Under the pieces are notes generated by a model. The model did no database searches. It was not told the origin of the DNA and saw only the letters and a list, made by a program, of their open reading frames with translations. This document shows, in pieces, positions 1 through 7,270 of a DNA stretch of 7,270 nucleotides (its first letter is position 1; each line of letters begins with the position of its first letter). The position numbers and the translations under genes were made by a program. The stretch comes from Planctomycetaceae bacterium (GTDB lineage: Bacteria > Planctomycetota > Planctomycetia > Planctomycetales > Planctomycetaceae), in NCBI GenBank assembly GCA_003445035.1, contig DLVV01000354.1:1-7270 (forward strand), given 5' to 3'.

Positions 1-2
1 CT

Positions 3-1565
3 CGCCTGCGGGCACCACGGGTCTACCGCGACGATTCGCACCTGGCCGAGCGGGCTAAAACCTCCGGTTTCGTCGTCGGCTCCCTCAATGGATTTGCCGG
101 GGCCCTCTACGACTGGCTTCCCGATCGGAAGGAAAAACGACCCTTCACTCGGCTCCGGATGTGGGGCTCGGCCAACCAGTTCATCAACGGGACGTTCGCC
201 CTCCGTGCCATCAAGGACATCCCCGAGCTGACCGTCTCGCTGTCCCGGTTGGAGGGGCCGGGAGAGTTGGTCCTGGAATCCGACGTCATCGACGTGCGAG
301 TCGTTCATGTTCGCGAGCGGAGGAACTCGCTGTTTCGACCCAGCCAGGTCCGGATGCTGACCCCCGAGATCCTGTTGCGGGACGATCGCACGACGTTGCC
401 TCCCAGGGGCAAGCAGGGCGGGTACGGCGGTGGCCGCTGTGTGACCCGGATTCCGGCTCACCAGAGCCGCCAGTTCTGGCTGACCGTGCATGTGCCGGAT
501 GGCTCGCCACCGGGCGAATACCGCGGCGAGATCATCTTCGGTGGACAGGTCGAGTCGCGGCTTCCGGTCTTGATTGATGTGTTGCCCATCAAGCTGAAGG
601 CGGCCGAGGGATATTACGGGATCTACCATCGGAATCAGACGACCAATTCGAAGGCGGTGCATCATGTGACCGAGGAGCGTTACCTGGCCGAACTGCGGGA
701 CCAGGTGCGGCACGGCCTGAATGCTGCCACGCTGTACTCGGGATTCTCGACCCTGGGACTGGCCCGGAAGGCGGGGATGACCCGAGCCCCGTGCCTGATG
801 CACTGGCCGGACGGCCGTGCGGCCCAACAGGTGGCAGCCGCCAAGAAGATGGGATTCAACGACCTGTTCTATTACGGCGTCGATGAACCAACCGAGCCCG
901 AGGCGATCGAACGCTGCCGTAAGGAGGCCGCACGTCGCCGCGGAACCGGTCTGCACATGTTCACCGCAATCAACAGCAAGCCGGCCCAGCAGGCCACTCG
1001 CGATTTCATCGATCGGCCGGTCTACAACATCTATGTCTTTGGCGGTCCGGACAACGCGGAGGTGATGTACGTTCGCAAGAAGGGGTTCCGTCCCATCTCC
1101 TACTGGGTGACGGCGACCGCCTTTCCGCTGCCTTACCGGGCCCTGACCGGCCTTTACAACACCCGTTGCGGCTACCTGGGCTCAAGCCCGTGGGCTTACC
1201 AGGATTTTCCGGGCAATGGTCTCTACGATCCCGAGAAGCCGGTGCACAAGGTGTCTTACCCCGATGAGTTCGGACAGCCGATCCCGACGCTGGCCTGGGA
1301 GGCGCACCGTGCCGGGATCGACGACGTTCGCTACCTCGAAGCGCTCGACCGAGGGATTGCTGCCGCCGAACGTCGGTTGCAGAGCGACACGGTGCCAGGA
1401 CTGGCCACCGCCCTGAAAGCGGCTCACGCGGTTCGCAAGGCACACTTCGATTCGATCAGCGGACGCTGGTTCGAGTACTTTTGTCACCTGAAACCCGGTG
1501 ATCTGGATCGGTCCCGCCGCGCCTTTGCCGACGCGGTGGTGCGGTTGGACGTGGCCAACAGGTGA
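3..1565 (+). CDS. GH123-like / DUF4091 glycoside hydrolase-type protein, 5' partial
   Basis: The reading frame is open to the left edge of the window, so the true start lies upstream; the ATG at 159 is internal to the domain and is not the start. 520 residues are visible. Residues about 50-190 look like the beta-sandwich N-domain of GH123-like proteins, ending in a 'QFWLTVHVPDGSPPGEYRG' segment typical of the family. A barrel-like region follows (about 200-440), with 'FYYGVDEP' placing an Asp-Glu pair at visible residues 294-295. GH123 beta-N-acetylgalactosaminidases use such a pair for substrate-assisted catalysis. The 'LAWEAHRAGIDDVRYLEAL' stretch (from about 431) matches the DUF4091 C-terminal signature. 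Hydrolysis of an amino-sugar glycan is an inference; many DUF4091 proteins are uncharacterised. Any export signal would be in the missing N-terminus. The next gene starts 91 bases downstream on the same strand. Confidence 0.82.
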   Translation, partial: RLRAPRVYRDDSHLAERAKTSGFVVGSLNGFAGALYDWLPDRKEKRPFTRLRMWGSANQFINGTFALRAIKDIPELTVSLSRLEGPGELVLESDVIDVRVVHVRERRNSLFRPSQVRMLTPEILLRDDRTTLPPRGKQGGYGGGRCVTRIPAHQSRQFWLTVHVPDGSPPGEYRGEIIFGGQVESRLPVLIDVLPIKLKAAEGYYGIYHRNQTTNSKAVHHVTEERYLAELRDQVRHGLNAATLYSGFSTLGLARKAGMTRAPCLMHWPDGRAAQQVAAAKKMGFNDLFYYGVDEPTEPEAIERCRKEAARRRGTGLHMFTAINSKPAQQATRDFIDRPVYNIYVFGGPDNAEVMYVRKKGFRPISYWVTATAFPLPYRALTGLYNTRCGYLGSSPWAYQDFPGNGLYDPEKPVHKVSYPDEFGQPIPTLAWEAHRAGIDDVRYLEALDRGIAAAERRLQSDTVPGLATALKAAHAVRKAHFDSISGRWFEYFCHLKPGDLDRSRRAFADAVVRLDVANR

Positions 1566-1594
1566 CCGGACTGCCGCAACGGCTTGTCGTGAAT

Positions 1595-1633
1595 AAAAAA
1601 TCCCCGGCCCGGTGTGCTCGGCCGCACGCCGGG
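1595..1633 (-). terminator. Hairpin with T-tract on the minus strand, possible terminator
   Basis: Bases 1608-1617 (CCCGGTGTGC) pair with 1624-1633 (GCACGCCGGG) as a 10-bp stem containing one G-T wobble, around a 6-base loop. An alternative outer pairing joins 1603-1608 with 1628-1633. Six A's at 1595-1600 become a T-run after the stem when read on the minus strand, so the layout is that of a minus-strand intrinsic terminator; on the plus strand no T-run follows. It lies between the two plus-strand genes, about 400 bases beyond the end of the minus-strand cluster. It could stop read-through from that cluster, or act as a structured 5' leader of the downstream plus-strand gene. The shape is visible; the function is inferred. 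Confidence 0.4.
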
Positions 1634-1638
1634 CAACC

Positions 1639-1645
1639 AGGAAGG
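1639..1645 (+). promoter_or_regulatory. Ribosome binding site of the heme-monooxygenase homologue
   Basis: AGGAAGG lies 11 bases before the ATG at 1657. It decides the start: the in-frame GTG at 1612 lies inside the hairpin stem, has no such site, and would add 15 residues ahead of the conserved first beta strand. The site begins six bases after the hairpin ending at 1633, so folding of the leader could affect its access. Confidence 0.6.
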
Positions 1646-1656
1646 ACGTGGCTCCG

Positions 1657-2016
1657 ATGATCGTCGTCACCAACCGGATTCCCGTGGCCAGTGGTTACGA
1701 GATCGATTTCGAAGACCGGTTCCGGAACCGGGTGCACCTGGTCGATCAGGCGCCAGGGTTCATTCGCAACGAGGTGCACCGGCCCCGGCCGGTTCGTTTC
1801 GATCACGAGCAGGGGACTTTCGTGGATGACCCCGATGCCGAGGGTTACTACGAGGTGAAGACGTGGTGGGAGTCGATGGACAACTTCGTCGGCTGGACGC
1901 GGAGTCCGGCATTCGCCGAGGCTCACGCGAACCGGGCGCCCAAGGAGATGTTCCGGGGGCCGGGCCAGATCGACGTACACGAGGTGTTCCTGTCGACCGA
2001 TTTCCCGGAGGCCTGA
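1657..2016 (+). CDS. Antibiotic biosynthesis monooxygenase family protein, IsdG/HmoA-type heme-degrading homologue
   Basis: A 119-residue protein of the dimeric alpha+beta barrel (ABM) superfamily. It shows the family order: a first strand 'IVVTNRIPV', then 'APGFIRNEV', 'YYEVKTWWES' and 'GWTRSPAFAEAHANR'. The three residues needed for heme degradation in IsdG/IsdI (Asn, Trp, His; N6/W66/H76 in IsdI) have counterparts here at N6, W80 and H90, with the ten-residue Trp-His spacing kept. The Asn-Trp distance is about 14 residues longer, because of an acidic stretch around residues 42-62. No signal peptide or membrane segment is seen, so it is probably cytoplasmic. Oxidative opening of heme to release iron is the likely role, inferred from the triad. 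A role as a general quinone/ABM oxygenase is the alternative. It has its own ribosome binding site and converges on the oxidoreductase gene. Confidence 0.85.
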   Translation: MIVVTNRIPVASGYEIDFEDRFRNRVHLVDQAPGFIRNEVHRPRPVRFDHEQGTFVDDPDAEGYYEVKTWWESMDNFVGWTRSPAFAEAHANRAPKEMFRGPGQIDVHEVFLSTDFPEA

Positions 2017-2032
2017 TCGGTCGGCTGCCTGC

Positions 2033-2043
<11 letters not shown>
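2004..2043. terminator. Inverted repeat between convergent genes, containing both stop codons
   Basis: AGGCCTGA (2009-2016) and TCAGGCCT (2033-2040) form a perfect 8-bp inverted repeat around a 16-base loop. The stem can be extended by CCC (2004-2006) with GGG (2041-2043) across a two-base bulge. The TGA stop of the plus-strand gene (2014-2016) and the TGA stop of the minus-strand gene (2035-2033) are the matching ends of the two arms. Only short T-runs follow (TTT after 2043 on the plus strand; none of note on the minus strand), so a strong intrinsic terminator is not proven. A shared two-way terminator or mRNA 3'-end stabiliser is the likely role. Confidence 0.5.
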
Positions 2044-3412
<1,369 letters not shown>

Positions 3413-3478
3413 CGGCTGGCCTGCTTGGTGTGCGGTTGATTGAGGTGACGAGGTCGCCGGATGAGGGCCGGGTGAGGC

Positions 3479-4915
3479 TCAGGCATTGGTGCCGATGCCG
3501 GTGATGGGACGACCGTGGTAGATGAAGTGGGGGCGTCCGTCGGCATCGGGCCAGGCCGTCGTGGCGGGCAGTCCCAGCGTGCGGTAGATCGTGGCCGCCA
3601 GGTCCTCGGGGCGACGTGGCGACGAGACAGGGTAGGCGGCCAGTTTGTCCGAGGCGCCGATCACGTGGCCGGTGGCGGTGCCGGCACCGGCGAAGACCGC
3701 CGTCTGAACCGCACCCCAGTGGTCCCGGCCCGGTGTCACGTAGGCGTTGGGCACCTTGAAGATCTTCGGTGTCCGGCCGAATTCACCGACGATGGCTACC
3801 AGCGTGGTCTCCAGCAGGCCACTCTCGCTGAGGTCATCCAGCAGGGCCGAGATCGCCTGGTCGGCGGGCGGGTAGAGCCAGTCCCGGGACATCCGGAAGA
3901 TCCCGCCGTGCAGGTCCCAGGTGTTGTAGTTGCCCAGGTTGGCCTGTACCACCGGGACGCCCGCACCGATCAGCCGACGGGCCATCAGCAGTGTCCAGCC
4001 GAACAGGTGGCGGCCGTAACGGTCCGCTTCGCGGTCGGGAGCGTTGACGACGTCGAAGGCGTCCTGGACGCGGGGGTCGGTCAGCAACGAGATGGCGGCC
4101 TCGCGGTGCCGACCCAGTCGTGCGGTCGTGGCATGACGTTCCAGGCTCTTTCGTTGACCCTCGATCACCGACAGCAGTTCAGCCCGGCGGCTCAGCCTGC
4201 GGTCGGTCAGCCCCTCGGGAAGTCTCAGCACCGGTGCCTGGAACCGTGAGTTGTCCTTGACCAGCGACTCGGTCCGTCGGCAGTAGGCGAACTGCGGGTA
4301 GGATCCCTTGACGTCACCGCCCCGGTAGGGAGACGCCTCGATGAACCACGGGTCGAACTGCGGACCCATCTGGCCACCGAACTGCCCGGGGGTGACCACT
4401 CCGCCCTGGTTCATGTTGATCAGTCGCTGGGGCAGCACGACGCTGGAGGGCAGCCCGTTGTTGCGGTCGGCGACCATTCGCCCGGCCACGGCGGTCACCG
4501 CCGGCCAGTCACTTGGCTGGGGCCGGTTGGCCCGGTAGCCCGGGGGCAGTTGGCTGCGGCCGGTGAGCATGATCGTGTGGGCTTCGTTGTGTTCGTTTGA
4601 CCAGTGGGTCAGCGAACGCAGCAGCGTCAGGTGATGAGCCCGGTTGGCCAGTCGGGGCAGGTGTTCGCAGATCTGCAATCCGGGGACGCGGGTCGGGACC
4701 GGCCGGAATTCTCCCCGGACACGCGCCGGGGCTTCCGGCTTCATGTCGAAACTGTCGAGTTGCGACAGCCCGCCGGAGAGGAAGACCACGAGAACCGATC
4801 GAGGAGCCGAAGCGGTCTTGCGGGCGGCCAGCACATCGGCCAAGCCGGTTCCTGCCAGACCGAGGGCACCGGCCTGCAGCAGTGTTCGACGGGACAGGGG
4901 CGGGTGGGTCGTCAT
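3479..4915 (-). CDS. DUF1501 domain protein (second of two in the cluster), Tat leader
   Basis: A 478-residue, full-length member of DUF1501, a family related in fold to alkaline phosphatases and sulfatases and greatly expanded in planctomycetes. The Tat leader is S8-R9-R10-T-L-L-Q followed by a hydrophobic stretch (about 15-31). Conserved blocks follow in order: 'VLVVFLSGGLSQLDSFDMKP' (41-60, with the Asp residues expected at the first metal-site strand), 'GEFRPVPTRVPGLQICEHLPRLA' (68-90), 'WDLHGGIF' (333-340), 'VGEFGRTPKI' (376-385) and 'GRDHWG' (396-401). No catalytic activity has been firmly assigned to the family; a metal-dependent phospho- or sulfo-hydrolase role is inferred from fold. 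The ATG start comes 18 bases after the hydrolase stop, without a clear Shine-Dalgarno, which fits translation within one transcript. It shares motifs with the first DUF1501 protein but is clearly diverged from it. Confidence 0.9.
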   Translation of the reverse strand: MTTHPPLSRRTLLQAGALGLAGTGLADVLAARKTASAPRSVLVVFLSGGLSQLDSFDMKPEAPARVRGEFRPVPTRVPGLQICEHLPRLANRAHHLTLLRSLTHWSNEHNEAHTIMLTGRSQLPPGYRANRPQPSDWPAVTAVAGRMVADRNNGLPSSVVLPQRLINMNQGGVVTPGQFGGQMGPQFDPWFIEASPYRGGDVKGSYPQFAYCRRTESLVKDNSRFQAPVLRLPEGLTDRRLSRRAELLSVIEGQRKSLERHATTARLGRHREAAISLLTDPRVQDAFDVVNAPDREADRYGRHLFGWTLLMARRLIGAGVPVVQANLGNYNTWDLHGGIFRMSRDWLYPPADQAISALLDDLSESGLLETTLVAIVGEFGRTPKIFKVPNAYVTPGRDHWGAVQTAVFAGAGTATGHVIGASDKLAAYPVSSPRRPEDLAATIYRTLGLPATTAWPDADGRPHFIYHGRPITGIGTNA

Positions 4916-4933
4916 GCGGTCGGCGGGTGAGGA

Positions 4934-5809
4934 TTACTGGGCGGCCAGGATGAAATCGACGATCGGCGTGGGGTCCTTGAGACTGTGCGGGTGATGCTTG
5001 CCTCCCTTCTTGACGATCACCTTGATCGTCCCGCCCCACTTGCGGTACCGCCGGGCGAACTCGGCGGTGTGCTCGACGAAGGGAACACTCTCGTCGGCAT
5101 CACCACAGACGTGGATCAGCGGTACCCGGGCCTTGGCCAGGACCCGGGCCGTGTCGAGGGCATCGTGGGGGTGGGCCTGGGCCTGTTCGAGCGACAGGCC
5201 ATGGGCTTTCATCCACGCCTCGAGTTTCTTGAGATCGGGTGAGCCAGGTTTGCGTCCCTTGACGTAGGGGCGGATGCCCATCGCCGGGGCATCGCCGTAG
5301 ATGCACGAAACCTGTTTCGGACGCTGGATGGCCCAGTGGTAGATCATCAGGCCGCCGCGGCTCATGCCCTCCAGGGCCGGGCGTTTCGAGAATCCGTGCC
5401 CGGTGGTCAGGTACTTGTAGCAGATGTCCCAGCGGGCGATGGCCCGGGCGTTACCCCACAGGTTGGCCACGTCGCAGTAGACCAGGTGGAACCCTTTCTT
5501 CAGCAACGCGATGTCGGTTTGCGGTTCGTGGGCCCAGAACCTCGCTCGCCAGATCCAGGGGCGTCCCTTGGCCGACTTTTTCGGCGTCACCACGCGGCAG
5601 CCGAATTCTTCCCCCCGGGCATCTTTCAGGGGAAAGTCGTACCTGTCGAATCCGTTCCAGTTCGTCGTCTTTCCGGGAAAAGGCGCGTCGGCAGCGTGGA
5701 CCATGCCGGTCAGCAGCAGCGTGATCAGCAACTCGCAGGCAAGAAATGCGGCGAATCCATGGCGAGGTGGTCGAGGGCGCATCGGGGTTCCTGCCGTCGT
5801 GGTTTCCAT
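4934..5809 (-). CDS. Secreted alpha/beta hydrolase (esterase/peptidase-like)
   Basis: 291 residues from the first ATG. A basic start and a hydrophobic core (about residues 19-36), ending 'MVHA|ADA', form a Sec-type signal peptide, so the protein is probably periplasmic or outside the cell. The nucleophile elbow is 'EGMSRGG' with Ser150. The acid is probably Asp239 in 'CGDADESVPF', and the base is a His in 'GKHHPHSL' (272-275). That order and spacing suit an alpha/beta hydrolase. The C-terminal 'HPHSLKDPTPIVDFIL' resembles planctomycete hydrolases annotated as acetyl-xylan-esterase-like or S9-like. The substrate is unknown; ester removal from a glycan is a reasonable inference. The first ATG lies 3 bases after the preceding DUF1501 stop. 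An ATG nine codons in (5782) has an AGGAA site before it and gives a more normal signal peptide, so the mature gene may start there (282 residues). Confidence 0.82.
   Translation of the reverse strand: METTTAGTPMRPRPPRHGFAAFLACELLITLLLTGMVHAADAPFPGKTTNWNGFDRYDFPLKDARGEEFGCRVVTPKKSAKGRPWIWRARFWAHEPQTDIALLKKGFHLVYCDVANLWGNARAIARWDICYKYLTTGHGFSKRPALEGMSRGGLMIYHWAIQRPKQVSCIYGDAPAMGIRPYVKGRKPGSPDLKKLEAWMKAHGLSLEQAQAHPHDALDTARVLAKARVPLIHVCGDADESVPFVEHTAEFARRYRKWGGTIKVIVKKGGKHHPHSLKDPTPIVDFILAAQ
5788..5792 (-). promoter_or_regulatory. Shine-Dalgarno supporting an internal start of the hydrolase
   Basis: Read on the minus strand, AGGAA stands 5 bases before the ATG at 5782-5780, in frame with the hydrolase. 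The upstream ATG at 5809 has no purine-rich site, only its closeness to the preceding stop codon. With the internal start the basic region of the signal peptide shortens from about 19 to about 10 residues, which is more usual. Coupled initiation at 5809 remains possible. Confidence 0.4.
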
Positions 5810-5812
5810 GAT

Positions 5813-7255
5813 CTAGAAGAGTCCGAGGATTGGCCGTCCGGATTCCACCAGGCGGCGTGGCCGGTTCAGCGTGTCGTGGTATTCGGTGTCCGGGGCTACG
5901 CCGATGGCGTGGTAAATGGTGGACACCAGGTCGTAGGGATGTACGGGGTCGGTCTTGGGCCAGCCCCCGTGACGATCCGACTGGCCGTAGACACGTCCGG
6001 GTCGCACACCGCCTCCGGCCACCAGGAAGCTGTAACATTCGGGCCAGTGATCCCGACCCCCGGGGCCGACGTTGTTGGTCGTCGGCGAGCCAATCTTGGG
6101 CGAGCGTCCGAACTCGCCGATGGCCACCACCAGCGTCCGTTCCAGCAGTCCCCGCGTGGCCATGTCCTCGATGAATGCCGAAAGCGACTGGTCGAAGACC
6201 GGGCAGCGGTGGTCCCGCAGCATGGGGAAGTTGTTGCGGTGCGTATCCCACGATCCGTCGGGACCGGGCACGGGTTCGCTGTCGGATCCGGCCGGCCAGG
6301 TCACCTGCACGAAACGTGTTTCGGCCTCGACCAGTCTCCGTGCCAGCAGCAACGACTGGCCGAATCGGGTCATGCCGTACCGCCGTCGGGTCCCGGCCGA
6401 TTCGGCATCCAGCCCGAAGGCCAGGGCGGCTCGACGGGTCTGGATCAGCGACAGGGCCTGGTCGTAGTACTGGTCAAAGCTCGCCTGTGAACCGGCCAGG
6501 CCGTCACGGTGCGCGTCGATGGCCGCACGGAGGTCGACCCGGGAACGGATACGATCGAGTGTCATGTCTCGCGGCAGCGTGAATCCCAGTGGCTGAAGCG
6601 GTTTGGTGGCGTCGTCGTACATCGTGTAGGGGTCAAACGCGGCTCCGTGCAGTCCGGCCGCCTGGCCGACTCCGGTCACGCGACCCTCCTTCACCGCCCC
6701 CCCCACTGCGACGTAACCGAAACGTCCGCGTTTGGCTGGTCGGTAGCGACCGATGTTGGCTCCGACCGACGGCAGGTCTTCCCTCGAGGGTGGCACAGCC
6801 AGTCCGGTTGGTGAGAAATTGGTCGGACTGTGTCCGGTCATCAGCATGTAGATCGCTGCCCCGTGATTCCTCAGCCCCTTGGGGTCGACTCCGATGGACC
6901 GCACCAGCGAATAGTGCCGGGCCTGGGCGGCCAGCTTCGGCAGCACCTCGCCCAATTCGATTCCGGGTGCACGTGTCGCGATCGGCTGGAATTCGCCGCG
7001 GATCTCAGCCGGGGCACCGGGCTTCGGGTCCCAGAGATCGATGTGGCTGGGAGAACCCTGCAGGTAGATCAGCACGACCGAGTCGGCGGCGCCGAACCCG
7101 CTGCCATGACCCGACTGGTCCGCCCCGAGGGTCTGCTGTTGCCGGAGCAGTTCGGGCAGGCCGAGGCCGACCAGTGACAGTCCACCGACCGTCAGCAGCT
7201 CGCGTCTGGCGAGGCCGTCGCAGAGACGTCGGGAGCGGTCGAGGAAAGAGATCAT
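5813..7255 (-). CDS. DUF1501 domain protein (first of two in the cluster), Tat leader
   Basis: A 480-residue DUF1501 protein. The start is a tandem GTG-ATG (GTG at 7258, ATG at 7255). I chose the ATG, but the frame is open to the window edge, so a start further upstream cannot be excluded. The N-terminus 'RRLCDGLARRELLTVGG' is the typical planctomycete DUF1501 opening, with the Tat pair at R17-R18 and a hydrophobic segment to about 37. Conserved blocks are 'VVLIYLQGSPSHIDLWDPKP' (60-79), 'GEFQPIATRAPGIELGEVLPKLA' (87-109), 'WDTHRNNF' (336-343), 'IGEFGRSPKI' (379-388) and 'GRDHW' (400-404). These include the Asp/His residues that match the metal sites of the alkaline phosphatase fold. The activity is not established for the family. 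It precedes the hydrolase by 3 bases and is probably cotranscribed with it. It keeps the usual family motifs more closely than its paralogue downstream. Confidence 0.9.
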   Translation of the reverse strand: MISFLDRSRRLCDGLARRELLTVGGLSLVGLGLPELLRQQQTLGADQSGHGSGFGAADSVVLIYLQGSPSHIDLWDPKPGAPAEIRGEFQPIATRAPGIELGEVLPKLAAQARHYSLVRSIGVDPKGLRNHGAAIYMLMTGHSPTNFSPTGLAVPPSREDLPSVGANIGRYRPAKRGRFGYVAVGGAVKEGRVTGVGQAAGLHGAAFDPYTMYDDATKPLQPLGFTLPRDMTLDRIRSRVDLRAAIDAHRDGLAGSQASFDQYYDQALSLIQTRRAALAFGLDAESAGTRRRYGMTRFGQSLLLARRLVEAETRFVQVTWPAGSDSEPVPGPDGSWDTHRNNFPMLRDHRCPVFDQSLSAFIEDMATRGLLERTLVVAIGEFGRSPKIGSPTTNNVGPGGRDHWPECYSFLVAGGGVRPGRVYGQSDRHGGWPKTDPVHPYDLVSTIYHAIGVAPDTEYHDTLNRPRRLVESGRPILGLF

Positions 7256-7270
7256 CACGACACCGGGGGG

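Noticed and set aside
1182..1980. Minus-strand open frames (163 and 174 codons) across the 1565-1657 gap.
   Set aside because: They oppose two plus-strand genes with clear family motifs and show no domain or plausible start.
3413..3478. The 66-base gap before the oxidoreductase as a promoter or regulatory site.
   Set aside because: I see no -35/-10 pair, operator-like repeat, T-run hairpin or strong ribosome binding site; it reads as plain operon spacing.
3676..3689. Perfect palindrome CGGTGCCGGCACCG, a possible protein-binding site.
   Set aside because: It lies inside the DUF1501 coding region, encoding a Gly/Ala/Thr run, and GC-rich codons explain it. A similar 15-base stretch near 3347 in the oxidoreductase leader also encodes Ala/Gly.
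3515..4249. A 244-codon plus-strand open frame opposite the second DUF1501 gene.
   Set aside because: It is in register with the true gene and its translation is low-complexity (Gly/Arg/Val/Gln-rich) without motifs.
5336..6490. A 384-codon plus-strand open frame running across the hydrolase/DUF1501 junction.
   Set aside because: It is exactly in register with the minus-strand codons, so a plus-strand stop would need a TTA, CTA or TCA codon in the real genes. Those are rare at this GC content. The translation has no recognisable domain, and both opposing genes are well supported.
7256..7270. C-run and open frame upstream of the first DUF1501 gene as a promoter or an N-terminal extension.
   Set aside because: Only 15 bases are visible, too few to judge; the ATG at 7255 already gives the usual DUF1501 N-terminus.

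Overview
This GC-rich window looks like chromosomal DNA from a planctomycete (Planctomycetota). The main reasons are two DUF1501 proteins with twin-arginine (Tat) leaders, a Tat-exported Gfo/Idh/MocA oxidoreductase, and a GH123-like/DUF4091 glycan-type protein, a combination that planctomycetes carry in many copies. Codon use is uniformly GC-rich, and I see no mobile element, tRNA, rRNA or CRISPR array. The genus cannot be read from the sequence.

Layout. Bases 3-1565 (+) hold the 3' part of a GH123-like/DUF4091 protein whose start lies before the window. Bases 1657-2016 (+) hold a small IsdG-type heme-degrading monooxygenase homologue with its own Shine-Dalgarno. It converges on a minus-strand cluster that fills the rest of the window. 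Read in its own direction, that cluster is DUF1501 (7255-5813), secreted alpha/beta hydrolase (5809-4934), DUF1501 (4915-3479) and Gfo/Idh/MocA oxidoreductase (3412-2033). Gaps in the cluster are 3, 18 and 66 bases, so it probably forms one transcript. The two convergent gene sets end 16 bases apart, inside an inverted repeat that contains both stop codons.

How the genes may work together (inference). All four minus-strand products carry export signals: three Tat-like and one Sec-like. This suggests an extracytoplasmic module in which a hydrolase, two alkaline-phosphatase-fold-like DUF1501 proteins and an NAD(P)-type sugar oxidoreductase act on a carbohydrate or esterified/sulfated glycan. 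The neighbouring GH123-like protein would fit a glycan theme. No substrate can be named from the sequence. I found no clear undescribed system. The points most worth checking are the DUF1501-hydrolase-DUF1501-oxidoreductase arrangement, the stop-codon-bearing convergent hairpin, and the hairpin just upstream of the heme-monooxygenase gene.
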